A stretch of 64,000 bases of DNA from Halalkalicoccus sp. CG83 (GTDB lineage Archaea > Halobacteriota > Halobacteria > Halobacteriales > Halalkalicoccaceae), in contig NZ_JAZDDH010000001.1 in the NCBI RefSeq assembly GCF_037081715.1, positions 248,001 through 312,000 on the forward strand, given 5' to 3'. Both the position numbers and the translations under genes were made by a program. Under the pieces are notes generated by a model. That model had not been told where the DNA came from. It saw only the letters and a list, made by a program, of their open reading frames with translations, and did no database searches. Within the stretch, counting starts at the first letter, position 1; every line of letters starts with the position of its first letter. Of this stretch, positions 8,318 through 16,260 are shown one piece after another.

Positions 8318-9316
8318 TCACATCTGACGGCCCGCGGAAAGCCGCTTCGCGACGCTTTCCGCGAAGTACGTCAGGATCAGGTCCGCGCCCGCGCGCTTGA
8401 TCGAGAGCAGCGACTCGCCGGCGACCGCCTTGAGGTCGAGCCATCCCTTCTCGCTCGCGGCGTGCAGCATCGCGTACTCGCCGCTGACGTTGTACGCGGC
8501 GACCGGAAGGTCGGTGTGTTCGCGGACGTCACGCACGACGTCCAGATAGGGAAGTGCGGGTTTGACCATCAGGGTGTCGGCGCCCTGTTCGACGTCGAGT
8601 TTCGCCTCCCTGATGGCTTCCCGCCGGTTGGCGGGGTCCATCTGGTAGTGGCGCCGATCCCCGAACGCGGGAGCGCCGTCGGCAGCGTCCCTGAAGGGGC
8701 CGTAGAACGCCGACTCGTACTTCACCGCGTAGCTCATGATCGGCACCTCCGTGAAGTCCGCGCGATCCAGCGCGTCGCGAATCACGCCGACCATGCCGTC
8801 CATCATGCCGCTGGGCGCGATCATGTCCGCACCCGCCTCGGCCTGCGAGAGCGCCGTGCGCTCGATCAGTTCGAGGGTCGCGTCGTTGTCCACGGTCTGA
8901 CGGGGGTCCTCGGCCGCGTCCTCCTCGACGATCCCGCAGTGGCCGTGGGAGGTGTACTCGCAGAAACAGAGGTCGGCGATGGCGTAGGCGTCGGTCTCCT
9001 CGTCGATCCGCCGGAGCGCGCGCTGGACCACGCCGTCGTCGGCCCACGCCCGGCTACCCCGTTCGTCCTTCTCCTCGGGGATCCCGAACAGCATCACCGC
9101 CTCGACGCCGGTCTCCGTTACCTCGCGGACGCGTTCGCCGATCCCCTCGACGGGCACGCGCTCGTGGCCCGGCATCGACTCGATGGGGACGCGTTCCTCC
9201 ACGGTGGCGTCGACGAAGACGGGTGCGATCAGGTCAGAGGGCGAGAGCGAGGTCTCGCTGACCAGCGGCCGAACCCCGTCCGACCGAAGCCGGCGCGGGC
9301 GCTTCGTGATCTCCAT
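8318..9316 (-). CDS. hemB: Delta-aminolevulinic acid dehydratase (porphobilinogen synthase)
   Basis: A 332-residue enzyme that condenses two 5-aminolevulinate molecules to porphobilinogen, the second common step of tetrapyrrole synthesis, in the cytoplasm. The zinc-site motif [15 protein letters not shown] is intact with its three Cys. Both active-site lysine regions are present: [15 protein letters not shown] and [11 protein letters not shown] (Schiff base). The start [11 protein letters not shown] at 9316 gives the usual family length; the frame is open further upstream, but that part is antisense to the next gene. It diverges from the LOG-like gene. Confidence 0.96.
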   Translation of the reverse strand: MEITKRPRRLRSDGVRPLVSETSLSPSDLIAPVFVDATVEERVPIESMPGHERVPVEGIGERVREVTETGVEAVMLFGIPEEKDERGSRAWADDGVVQRALRRIDEETDAYAIADLCFCEYTSHGHCGIVEEDAAEDPRQTVDNDATLELIERTALSQAEAGADMIAPSGMMDGMVGVIRDALDRADFTEVPIMSYAVKYESAFYGPFRDAADGAPAFGDRRHYQMDPANRREAIREAKLDVEQGADTLMVKPALPYLDVVRDVREHTDLPVAAYNVSGEYAMLHAASEKGWLDLKAVAGESLLSIKRAGADLILTYFAESVAKRLSAGRQM

Positions 9317-9386
9317 GGTCGATCTGGGCGCGTCGGCTCCAAATGCGTGTCGGGAACGTTTTGGCCCGGCGCGCGAACCCCCCGTC

Positions 9387-9830
9387 ATGCGCATCAGCGT
9401 GATCGGCGGCGGGCGGATCGGCGAGGACGACACCGACCTCGCCCACCGGGTCGGCCGGCTCCTGGGCGCGCACGACCACACGCTCGTCTGCGGAGGCTGC
9501 GGCGGCGTCATGGAGGCGGCCTGTCGGGGTGCGAAGGAGACCGGCGGGCGGACGATCGGCATCCTACCGGGCGACAGCGCGGCCGACGCCAACCCCCACG
9601 TCGACGTGCCGATCGTCACGAGCATGGGTAACGCCCGGAACGTGCTCGTGGTGCTCAACGGCGACGCGGCGATCGCGATCGACGGCGCCTACGGAACCCT
9701 CTCGGAGATCGCACACGCGCTCGACTTCGGTCGGCCCGTCGCCGGCATCGGCTCTCACGACGTCGAGGGCATGGCGGCGGTCGACTCGCCCGAGGCGGCG
9801 CTCGAACACGTCGAGTCCGCCGCCCAGTGA
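9387..9830 (+). CDS. LOG-like Rossmann-fold protein (TIGR00725 family)
   Basis: A 147-residue protein of the lysine-decarboxylase-like/LOG superfamily. It has an N-terminal [10 protein letters not shown] nucleotide-binding turn, [22 protein letters not shown], and [14 protein letters not shown] in place of the PGGxGTxxE signature. Relatives of this fold act on nucleotides (cytokinin-type phosphoribohydrolases) or bind molybdenum cofactor, but the TIGR00725 group has no settled function. Start chosen at the ATG of MRISVIGGG. Confidence 0.8.
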   Translation: MRISVIGGGRIGEDDTDLAHRVGRLLGAHDHTLVCGGCGGVMEAACRGAKETGGRTIGILPGDSAADANPHVDVPIVTSMGNARNVLVVLNGDAAIAIDGAYGTLSEIAHALDFGRPVAGIGSHDVEGMAAVDSPEAALEHVESAAQ

Positions 9831-9963
9831 GCGGAGACCACACCCTCGCCGGCACACGGGACCTTCCGTCGACACCCCGGTTCGTAAGCCGGCCAGCGTG
9901 TGGCCGTTCCGATCCTCCGACCGCCAGCCCGATCGGTAGGCGGATCTGTCCGGCCGGGAACAA

Positions 9964-9980
9964 AATCATTAATAATGATT
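9964..9980 (+). promoter_or_regulatory. Near-palindromic AT box before the HTH-domain gene
   Basis: AATCATTAATAATGATT is symmetric except at its centre and sits 25-41 bases before the ATG at 10005, where the TATA box of a leaderless haloarchaeal gene belongs. It may serve as both TATA box and operator, for example for autoregulation. Inference from symmetry and position. Confidence 0.45.
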
Positions 9981-10004
9981 GTAGCGTACGGGCTGCGAGA
10001 ACAC

Positions 10005-10532
10005 ATGACCACCTCTCAGCTGCGTGCAACTCTCAAACTGCGGTCGTTCCCCCGGCACGGTATCACGGACGTGCAACGTCGAACGCTCGCCCGGCTGCAT
10101 CGAATCGCCGACGTCGGTACGCTAACGACGATCGACGTCGACGTCTGGGGGAGCCACGCCGTCGCCGACTCCATGACTGACCACGAGTGCGCTGCGTCGA
10201 CCGAGACCGTCTCCGACTTCGAACGCTGGGCGGAGAGCCACGGCTACACGCTCGCACCGGCGTTCGCCTACCGCGAGTCTAGATCGATGATCGACGACGA
10301 GACCCGGGAAGTGACGGTCGTTCCGCTGGTCACCCTCGCCGTCTACGAGGGCGATCGTTTGGAGGCGGTCTACCCACACGCGGACGGCGATCGCGTCCGG
10401 ACCGTGGACGATGGCATCGAGACGCTCGAGGCGATGGCTCCTCCGAGCGATCGTCGCTCGGACGATCCGGCACGCGAACGCGATCCGTCCGAGAACCGCG
10501 GAGAACGGCTCTTAGTTGCATCGAATCGGTGA
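10005..10532 (+). CDS. Haloarchaeal HTH-domain protein
   Basis: A 175-residue conserved haloarchaeal protein. The N-terminal half (SFPRHGITDVQRRTLARLHRIADVG, then IDVDVWGSHAVAD) resembles a haloarchaeal HTH-domain family; the second half is a mixed alpha/beta domain (VTVVPLVTLAVYEGDRLEAVYP). The charged tail after about residue 150 looks disordered. I infer DNA binding from the family label only. The start MTTSQLRATLKL is supported by the AT box at 9964-9980; a longer in-frame start would place that box inside the gene. Confidence 0.7.
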   Translation: MTTSQLRATLKLRSFPRHGITDVQRRTLARLHRIADVGTLTTIDVDVWGSHAVADSMTDHECAASTETVSDFERWAESHGYTLAPAFAYRESRSMIDDETREVTVVPLVTLAVYEGDRLEAVYPHADGDRVRTVDDGIETLEAMAPPSDRRSDDPARERDPSENRGERLLVASNR

Positions 10533-10629
10533 CCGTCTCCTCGCCCTCCTCTCTCGGTGAACCGAGCGGCTATGCCCGCCGAGCACCCGTCTCGTGGAAT
10601 CCGTTCCGATCGGTGCGGGCCGGGTAATC

Positions 10630-12798
10630 TCAGTCCGTCGTCGTGGCGTTCTCGTTCGCCGCGTCCGGTTCCGTCCGGGTCTCGATCGCCTCGATCAGCA
10701 ACTCGGCGACGTCGACCACCTCGATAGCGTCCTCGAACCCGCCGGTCTTCCGGCCGTCCTCGTACATCGTCATGCACATCGGGCAGGCGACGACGAACTT
10801 CTCGACCGCTCCGTTGGCGTCGGTGTCCTCCAGCGCCTCGCGAAGCCGCTCCTCGCTCGGCTTCGGGTCCTCGTCGAACTCCATCCAGACGCCGCCGCCG
10901 CCGCCACCACAGCAGAAGGAGTTCGAGCGGTTGCGCGGCATCTCGTACAGCTCGCAGCCGGTCGCGCGGATCAGGTCGCGGGGCGCCTCGTACTCGTCGT
11001 TGTACCGACCGAGGTGACAGGGATCGTGGTACGTGACGGTGTAGTCGAGCTCGGTTCCGGAGAGCCCGAGCCGGCCCTCTCGGACGAGCCCCTCGACGAC
11101 CTGCGTCCAGTGGAGCACGTCCACCTCGCCGTTCGCGTTCCACCGCTCGTCGTACTCGAACGGCATCATCGGGTCGTCCGCGAACTCCTCGAACTCGACC
11201 TCGGGGTACTCGTTTCTCATCGTGTTGTACGAGTGGGGGTCGGTGCAGACGATGTGCTCGAACGCACACTCCTCGAAGCTCTCGACGTGGTGGCCCGCGA
11301 GTTCGAGGTAGAGGAACTCCTCGCCCACCCGGCGGACGTCGTTTCCATCGCTTTTCTCGTCATCGAAGAGGATGCCGAAGGAGACGCCGGCGTGTTCGAA
11401 CAGCGTCGCGAGCGAGCGGGCTACTCTCTTATTTCGGTCGTCGAAGCTGGGGTAGTCGCCGACGTACCAGAGATACTCGACCTCCTCCTCGCGGGCGTCC
11501 GTCAGCTCGAAGTCGAGCTCGTCGGCCCAGTCCGCCCGCTTGCGCTGAGGCTCGCCGAAGGAGTTGCCCTTGCGCATCACGTCCTGGAAGACGTCCTGGA
11601 CGTTCGAGTCGACGTCGCCCTGGTCGGTGAGTTGGCGGTTCATCCGCGTGAAGCTGTTGAGGTGCTCGATCTCGACGGGACAGGCGTCCATGCAGGCCAT
11701 ACACGCCATACAGGACTCCATGGTCTCGCTGTCGATCACGCTGGCCCCGCCGTCCGCGATGATCGCCTTCTCCTCGCCGCCGGCGTCGACAGCCTCGCGG
11801 TAGCTCTTGAGGTCGAGGATCACGTCGCGGGGATCGAGCGGCCTGTCGCTGGCCTTCGCGGGACAGACCGACGAGCATCGCCCGCACTTCGTACAGGCGT
11901 CCTGGTCGAGCAGTTCCTTCCAGGTGAAGTCGTCGATCGACTCGGCGTTGGTCGCGTCGAGGTCGGCGGGAACCCCCGGGAGGACGCGCCCCGACTGCTC
12001 GTCGCGCGTCACGACGTTCGCGAACGACGAGAGCATGTGGAACGGCTTGGCGTAGGGAATCCACGCAACGAACAGGAGAGCAAGAATCGAGTGGTGCCAC
12101 CAGATCCAGGGGTAGATCGCGGCGGCACCCTCGGGGGTGAGCCCGCCGGCCTCGAGCAGCCCCGCGGCGAAGACGCCGACGAAGCTCACGGTCTCGGCGG
12201 CACGACCCTCCTGGCCGACCATCGAGACCCCCTGGACGAGGAAGCCGCCGACGCCCAGCAGAAAGAGCGTCCAGACGAACGCGTCGTCCTCGAGGCCCGT
12301 GTGAGGGCCGAACAGCCGCTCGTTCCGGACGACGTATCGCCTGTAGATCGCCATTCCGAGGCCGACGACGAACAGCAGCCCGAACGCGTCGAGCACGAGC
12401 TGGTAGGCCAGGTAGAAGTCGCCCTGCCAGAACGACTCGCCGGTGAGGACGTTGTAGAAGTCGAGGTCGACGAACAGGATAGTCGTCCCGATCAGTAGGA
12501 CGAGAAACCCCCACATGACGAAGGCGTGCATCAGTCCGCCGTAGAGGTCGCGGTCGAACTGGCTCTCGTTCGAGCCGGCGATTCTCGCGGCCGTAAGGAT
12601 CCGACCCGGGAGGTCGTCCAGTCGCTCGCGGGGGTCGGCCTCGCCCGCCGTGTAACGGGCGAACCGCCCGTAGACGCCGTAAACGAGGACGACGACGGCG
12701 ACGATCGAGAGGAAGTAGAACATCCCCTTCCCGATCGGACCGATCTGCCAGAACGTCTCGCGGGTGATCTCCCCGCCGGTCCGTGCGACGACGTGCAT
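10630..12798 (-). CDS. Membrane-bound Fe-S oxidoreductase, EtfD/HdrD-like
   Basis: A 722-residue membrane electron-transfer protein. Residues 1 to about 270 are a NarI/DsrM-like domain with five or six helices and membrane histidines that could bind heme b. Two [4Fe-4S] motifs follow (CTKCGRCSSVCP near 306, CMACMACMDACP near 366), then a region related to heterodisulfide reductase HdrD whose last CCG domain is complete (DPCHLG, NSFCCGGGGGG, CPMCMTMY). Proteins of this architecture, such as mycobacterial EtfD, pass electrons from electron-transfer flavoprotein during fatty-acid oxidation to quinone. That role is plausible but no etf gene is nearby. Confidence 0.82.
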   Translation of the reverse strand: MHVVARTGGEITRETFWQIGPIGKGMFYFLSIVAVVVLVYGVYGRFARYTAGEADPRERLDDLPGRILTAARIAGSNESQFDRDLYGGLMHAFVMWGFLVLLIGTTILFVDLDFYNVLTGESFWQGDFYLAYQLVLDAFGLLFVVGLGMAIYRRYVVRNERLFGPHTGLEDDAFVWTLFLLGVGGFLVQGVSMVGQEGRAAETVSFVGVFAAGLLEAGGLTPEGAAAIYPWIWWHHSILALLFVAWIPYAKPFHMLSSFANVVTRDEQSGRVLPGVPADLDATNAESIDDFTWKELLDQDACTKCGRCSSVCPAKASDRPLDPRDVILDLKSYREAVDAGGEEKAIIADGGASVIDSETMESCMACMACMDACPVEIEHLNSFTRMNRQLTDQGDVDSNVQDVFQDVMRKGNSFGEPQRKRADWADELDFELTDAREEEVEYLWYVGDYPSFDDRNKRVARSLATLFEHAGVSFGILFDDEKSDGNDVRRVGEEFLYLELAGHHVESFEECAFEHIVCTDPHSYNTMRNEYPEVEFEEFADDPMMPFEYDERWNANGEVDVLHWTQVVEGLVREGRLGLSGTELDYTVTYHDPCHLGRYNDEYEAPRDLIRATGCELYEMPRNRSNSFCCGGGGGGVWMEFDEDPKPSEERLREALEDTDANGAVEKFVVACPMCMTMYEDGRKTGGFEDAIEVVDVAELLIEAIETRTEPDAANENATTTD

Positions 12799-12820
12799 AA
12801 TCGTTCACGGGCGTAGCGTG

Positions 12821-12830
12821 CGCTTAAATC
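12821..12830 (-). promoter_or_regulatory. TATA box of the EtfD/HdrD-like gene
   Basis: GATTTAAGCG on the minus strand, centred 28 bases before the ATG at 12798, which predicts an essentially leaderless transcript and supports that start. Confidence 0.5.
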
Positions 12831-13023
12831 TTACCACCAAACGATCTCTTTTCGTCGAAAATTAACTCCCGAGGTACTCGTGCGATATCAACTAAACATC
12901 GTTAACCGATCGCGGACCGAAACGCGCCGTCGATAGCGGGCGACGGGATCGCCGGACGCGAACCGGAACGTGCCGGTGCGTGAGGGGACAGGGACTATTG
13001 GTCAGGAGGACGAACGGCCGGCC

Positions 13024-13134
13024 ATGACCCGCCCCATCCGCATCGCCGTGCTCGTGGTATCGGTCGCCCTCGCGATCCTCGTGGCGGCCGTCCGTCCTGC
13101 CGGGCGCGAACGGCGGATAGCGCTGCCGTTCTAA
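13024..13134 (+). CDS. Possible 36-residue membrane microprotein
   Basis: Reads MTRPIRIAVLVVSVALAIL followed by a basic tail (RPAGRERRIALPF) and a TAA stop. One transmembrane helix with a positive C-terminus gives a credible topology, and codon third positions are G/C as in real genes here. There is no clear promoter or ribosome site, and I recognise no family, so it may be chance. It sits in the gap after the EtfD-like gene, in tandem with the next hypothetical gene. Confidence 0.3.
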   Translation: MTRPIRIAVLVVSVALAILVAAVRPAGRERRIALPF

Positions 13135-13190
13135 CGGATCGCTCCTGCAAGGTGGGCCCCCTTTTGTCGTTCGGGTCCGGCCGGTCGACA

Positions 13191-13517
13191 ATGGTATCGG
13201 AGGGAGGAGCGGTGGGTGAATCGCCGGCCGTCCGGGTCCGTACCGGGGACGGGGGCGGCCACGGCCCCGTCCTCGATGCGGCGCGCACGGCGTCGTCGTC
13301 GATGCCGGTCGTCGAGGTCGGCAACAGGGCGCTCTCGTCGGCCGTGATCGCCATCGGCGGCGGCCGGAGCGCCTATCACGTCGGCTGCGGGCCGATCGAG
13401 GCCCGGACGATCGTCGAGCGGACGGAGGCGGGCGAACTGCCGACCGACGGCACGCGTCACGTCGGCGACGTCGACGAGGTCACCGACGGGACGATCGTTC
13501 TCGTCCGAAACACCTAG
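13191..13517 (+). CDS. Hypothetical protein
   Basis: A 108-residue acidic protein I do not recognise. It has a Gly-rich middle (VIAIGGGRSAYHVGCGPIEARTIVE) and a C-terminal strand-turn-strand reading RHVGDVDEVTDGTIVLVRNT that looks like a small beta fold. There is no signal peptide or membrane helix. It ends four bases inside the convergent ecfT gene. Composition and codon use fit a real haloarchaeal gene. Confidence 0.5.
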   Translation: MVSEGGAVGESPAVRVRTGDGGGHGPVLDAARTASSSMPVVEVGNRALSSAVIAIGGGRSAYHVGCGPIEARTIVERTEAGELPTDGTRHVGDVDEVTDGTIVLVRNT

Positions 13518-14212
13518 TAGAGCGCCGCGAACGCGAGCAGCGCCGCCAGCGCCAGCGCCGGCGCGTCGGCCCGTCCGAACGAGAGGCGGGGCAGGGTCGG
13601 ATTCCACGCGAAACACCGGGCGCGAAGCGCGAGCGAGAGTCGATCCGCGCGGGAGAGCGCGCGCTCGACGCCCGTCACCGCGAGCAGCGCCATCCGCTCG
13701 TGGACCGGCCGCTCGCTCGCCAGCCGGGCGGCCATCGCCCCGCGTACCCGCTTCAGGTCCGCGATCAGGAGCGGCAGGAGTCGGAAGACGAACGACGTCC
13801 CGATGCCGAGGAACTGACCCGGTCGGCCGGGAACGGTCCGCTGGATCGCGGCTCGCGACTCGCGGACGGGGGTCGTGCGGACGTACGCCGCCGACACCAA
13901 CAGGATGAGGAGGACACGGTAGCTCGCAAGAAGGGTCTCGCTGGCCGCTGCGGGATCGAAGCCGATCCAGGTCAGTCCCTCGAGCAGCGGTCCACCGAGC
14001 AGGAACGGCAGCGCGAACCGGTAGGCGTAGATCGCCTCGGTCGGCGACGTACCGGCGGCCGCCAGCGTCCCGAGCGCGAGCAGCGTCAGGACCGCCAGTC
14101 CCTCGAGCGTCGTGTGTGCGAAGGCGGCGGCCGCGAACGCGATCTGGACGGCGAGCTTCGACCGCGGATCGAGCCGGTGGGCGAGACTCTTACCGGGTGC
14201 GTAGCTCAACAC
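13514..14212 (-). CDS. ecfT: ECF transporter transmembrane T component (biotin uptake)
   Basis: A 232-residue membrane protein that couples ATP hydrolysis to the substrate-specific subunit of an ECF-type importer. It begins SYAPGKSLAHRLDPRSKLAVQ, the characteristic EcfT/BioN/CbiQ start, has about five hydrophobic segments, and carries an Ala-Arg-Gly-like coupling helix (RGAMAARLASERPVHER) near residues 155-175. Third gene of bioY-ecfA-ecfT; its ATG lies seven bases inside the ATPase gene. Because BioY leads the operon, it is the BioN equivalent. Confidence 0.88.
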   Translation of the reverse strand: MLSYAPGKSLAHRLDPRSKLAVQIAFAAAAFAHTTLEGLAVLTLLALGTLAAAGTSPTEAIYAYRFALPFLLGGPLLEGLTWIGFDPAAASETLLASYRVLLILLVSAAYVRTTPVRESRAAIQRTVPGRPGQFLGIGTSFVFRLLPLLIADLKRVRGAMAARLASERPVHERMALLAVTGVERALSRADRLSLALRARCFAWNPTLPRLSFGRADAPALALAALLAFAALY

Positions 14213-14907
14213 GGCGGGCGCACGCCGAGTCCCTCGAGTTCGTCGTCCAGATCCTGCGGCTGGCCGTCGCGGACCACCCGCCCTGACGAGAGGACGACCA
14301 GCCGATCGGCGAGCGAGAGGACGTCCCGAAGGTCGTGGGTGACGACGACGACGCCGGTCCCTCCACGACTGAGCGCCGCAAGCCGGTCGAGCACCGACTC
14401 CCGAGCGAAGGCGTCGAGGCCGGTGAACGGCTCGTCGAGCACCAGGTGATCGGGCTCCATCGCGAGCGCGCCCGCGATCGCCAGTCGCTCCCGTTCGCCG
14501 CCCGAGAGCGTCTCGATCCGCTCCTCGTCTCGGCCGGCCAGGTTCACCGCCGCGAGCGCCCGCTCGACCCGGCGGTCGATCTCCTCGCGGGCGAGTCCGA
14601 GGTTCTCGGGGCCGAACGCGACGTCCGCGCCGACGCGCGCGGCGACGAAGCCGTCGCGGGGGTCCTGGAACACCATTCCGATCGCGCTGCGGGCGGCGAC
14701 GAGGTTCTCGCCAACCGGGCGGCCGTTCACCCGTACGTCGCCGTCATCGGGCTCGAGCAGGCCGTTCCAGTGGCGAACGAGCGTGCTCTTCCCCGAGCCG
14801 TTCGGGCCCGCGAGGACGAGGAATTCGCCGTCGGCGATCGAGAGCGAGACGTCGTCGAGCGCCGTCGTCTCCCCGTAGCGATGGACGAGCCGCCGCGTCT
14901 CGATCAT
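14206..14907 (-). CDS. ecfA: ECF transporter ATPase (biotin uptake)
   Basis: A 233-residue ABC ATPase, the BioM equivalent, that energises biotin import. Motifs in order are Walker A GPNGSGKST, Q-loop MVFQDPRDGFVAA (the ECF-type DP-containing Q-loop), signature LSGGERERLAIAGALA, Walker B HLVLDEPFTGLD and the switch His in VVTHD. The start MIETRRLVHRYGE at 14907 overlaps the bioY stop by four bases (ATGA). Longer in-frame reading upstream is antisense to bioY and was rejected. Confidence 0.9.
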   Translation of the reverse strand: MIETRRLVHRYGETTALDDVSLSIADGEFLVLAGPNGSGKSTLVRHWNGLLEPDDGDVRVNGRPVGENLVAARSAIGMVFQDPRDGFVAARVGADVAFGPENLGLAREEIDRRVERALAAVNLAGRDEERIETLSGGERERLAIAGALAMEPDHLVLDEPFTGLDAFARESVLDRLAALSRGGTGVVVVTHDLRDVLSLADRLVVLSSGRVVRDGQPQDLDDELEGLGVRPPC

Positions 14908-15485
14908 GCCGCCGTGAGCCGTTCGCTGCGGACGACGCCGACCGCGGCGGCCATCTTCACCGCCTCGGCCGGGAGGAAGACCAGCGCGCCCGCGATCACG
15001 GCGTTCGTCGGCGAGAGCCCGAGCACCAGCATCAGCCCGAGCACGCCGAGCGCGTAGATGACGACGGTGCCGGCCGCCATCGCGCCCACCATCCGCGCCG
15101 GGTGGATCCGTTCGGGGGCGCGCACCGCGAGTCCGCCGTGGGCGATCGCCCCGACGAGCGCCGCGGCGATCGGATACGACCAGAGGTAGCCCGCCGACTC
15201 GCCGACGAGCGCGCCGAAACCGGCCGATCCGCCCGCGAAAACGGGCGCGCCGAGCGCGCCCGCGACCAGATACAGCGCCATCGCCGCCCCGCCCCAGATC
15301 GGGCCGAGCAGGATCCCCGCCAGGAAGACGCCGAGCACCTGCAGCGTCACCGGCGCGGGCGAGAGCGGGAAGGGAAACGAGACGTACGCGAACGCCCCCG
15401 TCAGCGCGGCGAACAGCGCCGCACGGGCGACGTTCGTGACGGTCGCGTCGTCGACGAGGTCGACGGATTCGGATTCGGTGCTCAT
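14904..15485 (-). CDS. bioY: Biotin-specific ECF transporter substrate component BioY
   Basis: A 193-residue integral membrane protein that binds biotin. After an acidic N-terminus, ARAALFAALTGAFAYVSFPF and PAPVTLQVLGVFLAGILLGP give the first two helices and the VTLQ-type motif diagnostic of BioY. About six helices in total. First gene of the coupled operon with the ATPase and T component. A perfect inverted repeat like a BirA operator lies 29-57 bases upstream, so expression is probably repressed when biotin is plentiful. Confidence 0.92.
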   Translation of the reverse strand: MSTESESVDLVDDATVTNVARAALFAALTGAFAYVSFPFPLSPAPVTLQVLGVFLAGILLGPIWGGAAMALYLVAGALGAPVFAGGSAGFGALVGESAGYLWSYPIAAALVGAIAHGGLAVRAPERIHPARMVGAMAAGTVVIYALGVLGLMLVLGLSPTNAVIAGALVFLPAEAVKMAAAVGVVRSERLTAA

Positions 15486-15513
15486 TTTCGTGGCTCCATG
15501 CGCCGACCGTCGC

Positions 15514-15542
15514 CGTCAACCACATTGAATCTTCGGTTGACG
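15514..15542 (-). promoter_or_regulatory. Probable BirA-type biotin operator
   Basis: Perfect 8-base inverted repeat CGTCAACC / GGTTGACG separated by 13 bases, 29-57 bases before bioY, covering where its TATA box should lie. Bacterial and archaeal BirA repressors use paired GTTAACC-like half-sites about 14-16 bases apart; each arm here differs from that core by one symmetric substitution. The regulator itself is not in the window. Confidence 0.55.
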
Positions 15543-15565
15543 AGCAGGAGCACACAGGCAACAGG

Positions 15566-15575
15566 CTTTATATCC
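15566..15575 (+). promoter_or_regulatory. TATA box of the Cmi4-like gene
   Basis: CTTTATATCC, centred 29 bases before the ATG at 15600, predicting a leaderless message and fixing that start. It is back to back with the bioY operator. Confidence 0.55.
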
Positions 15576-15599
15576 CTGCCCGCTGAGTCGGGGGTCAGC

Positions 15600-16211
15600 A
15601 TGACCGAAAACACCGAGCAGTTGGACGAGAAGACCGAGGAGCTACGCGATCTCTTTCTGGACGTCACGGAGGAGGACACCGTCACGGAGCGCCAGGAGGA
15701 GACCCCCGGGTCGCTGACCGACGAGCGATCCGTCGAGGAACGGCTCACCGCCGTCATCGAGCGGATGCAAGGGGCGTACGAGTTCGACACCGACTGGTCG
15801 ACCGAGGAGTACCGCCGGCTCGTCCGGGGCTTCTTCGAGGAGAACGACGAGCTCGCCGCGGAGTTCGACGCCGATGAGGACGAGCTCTTCCGGGCCCGGA
15901 TGGACCTTCACCTCCTCCGCGAGGCGGACGAGGAGTTCCCCTTCGAGCTTCGCGAGCTCCGCGAACGTCTCGAGGCGGACGAGAGCCCCGAGGAGGTCGC
16001 CGCGGCGTACGACGTCGACGAGGCGACGGTGCGTCGCGCCCGCCGCGTCCAGCGTGCCCGCGAGGAGGCCCGTACCGCGAACGACCGCTACCGTGACGAG
16101 TTCGAGGAGCTGGTCGCCGACGGCGACCTCTCGAACCGGCTGGCCCGCGACGCCCGCGAGGACGGCCTCAAGGAGGCCACCGAGGGGATGGAGAACGACA
16201 TCGAGATGTGA
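15600..16211 (+). CDS. Haloarchaeal conditioned-medium-induced protein 4 (Cmi4-like)
   Basis: A 203-residue, very acidic soluble protein. It resembles the haloarchaeal family labelled conditioned medium-induced protein 4: QLDEKTEELRDLFLDVTEEDTV near the start, then a helical domain with a probable HTH around residues 130-160 (ESPEEVAAAYDVDEATVRRARRVQ). The name comes from genes induced at high culture density; the molecular role is not established. The HTH-like segment suggests DNA binding. It precedes a Cas4-like gene by 49 bases on the same strand. Confidence 0.65.
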   Translation: MTENTEQLDEKTEELRDLFLDVTEEDTVTERQEETPGSLTDERSVEERLTAVIERMQGAYEFDTDWSTEEYRRLVRGFFEENDELAAEFDADEDELFRARMDLHLLREADEEFPFELRELRERLEADESPEEVAAAYDVDEATVRRARRVQRAREEARTANDRYRDEFEELVADGDLSNRLARDAREDGLKEATEGMENDIEM

Positions 16212-16260
16212 CGCGACGTACGGTCGTAGGTTCAAACGTGAAGACGCGCCCAAGGAGCGC

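Noticed and set aside
10594-12498. A 634-codon plus-strand open frame
   Set aside because: Antisense to the EtfD/HdrD-like gene, with no recognisable domain; the opposite strand has intact Fe-S and CCG motifs.
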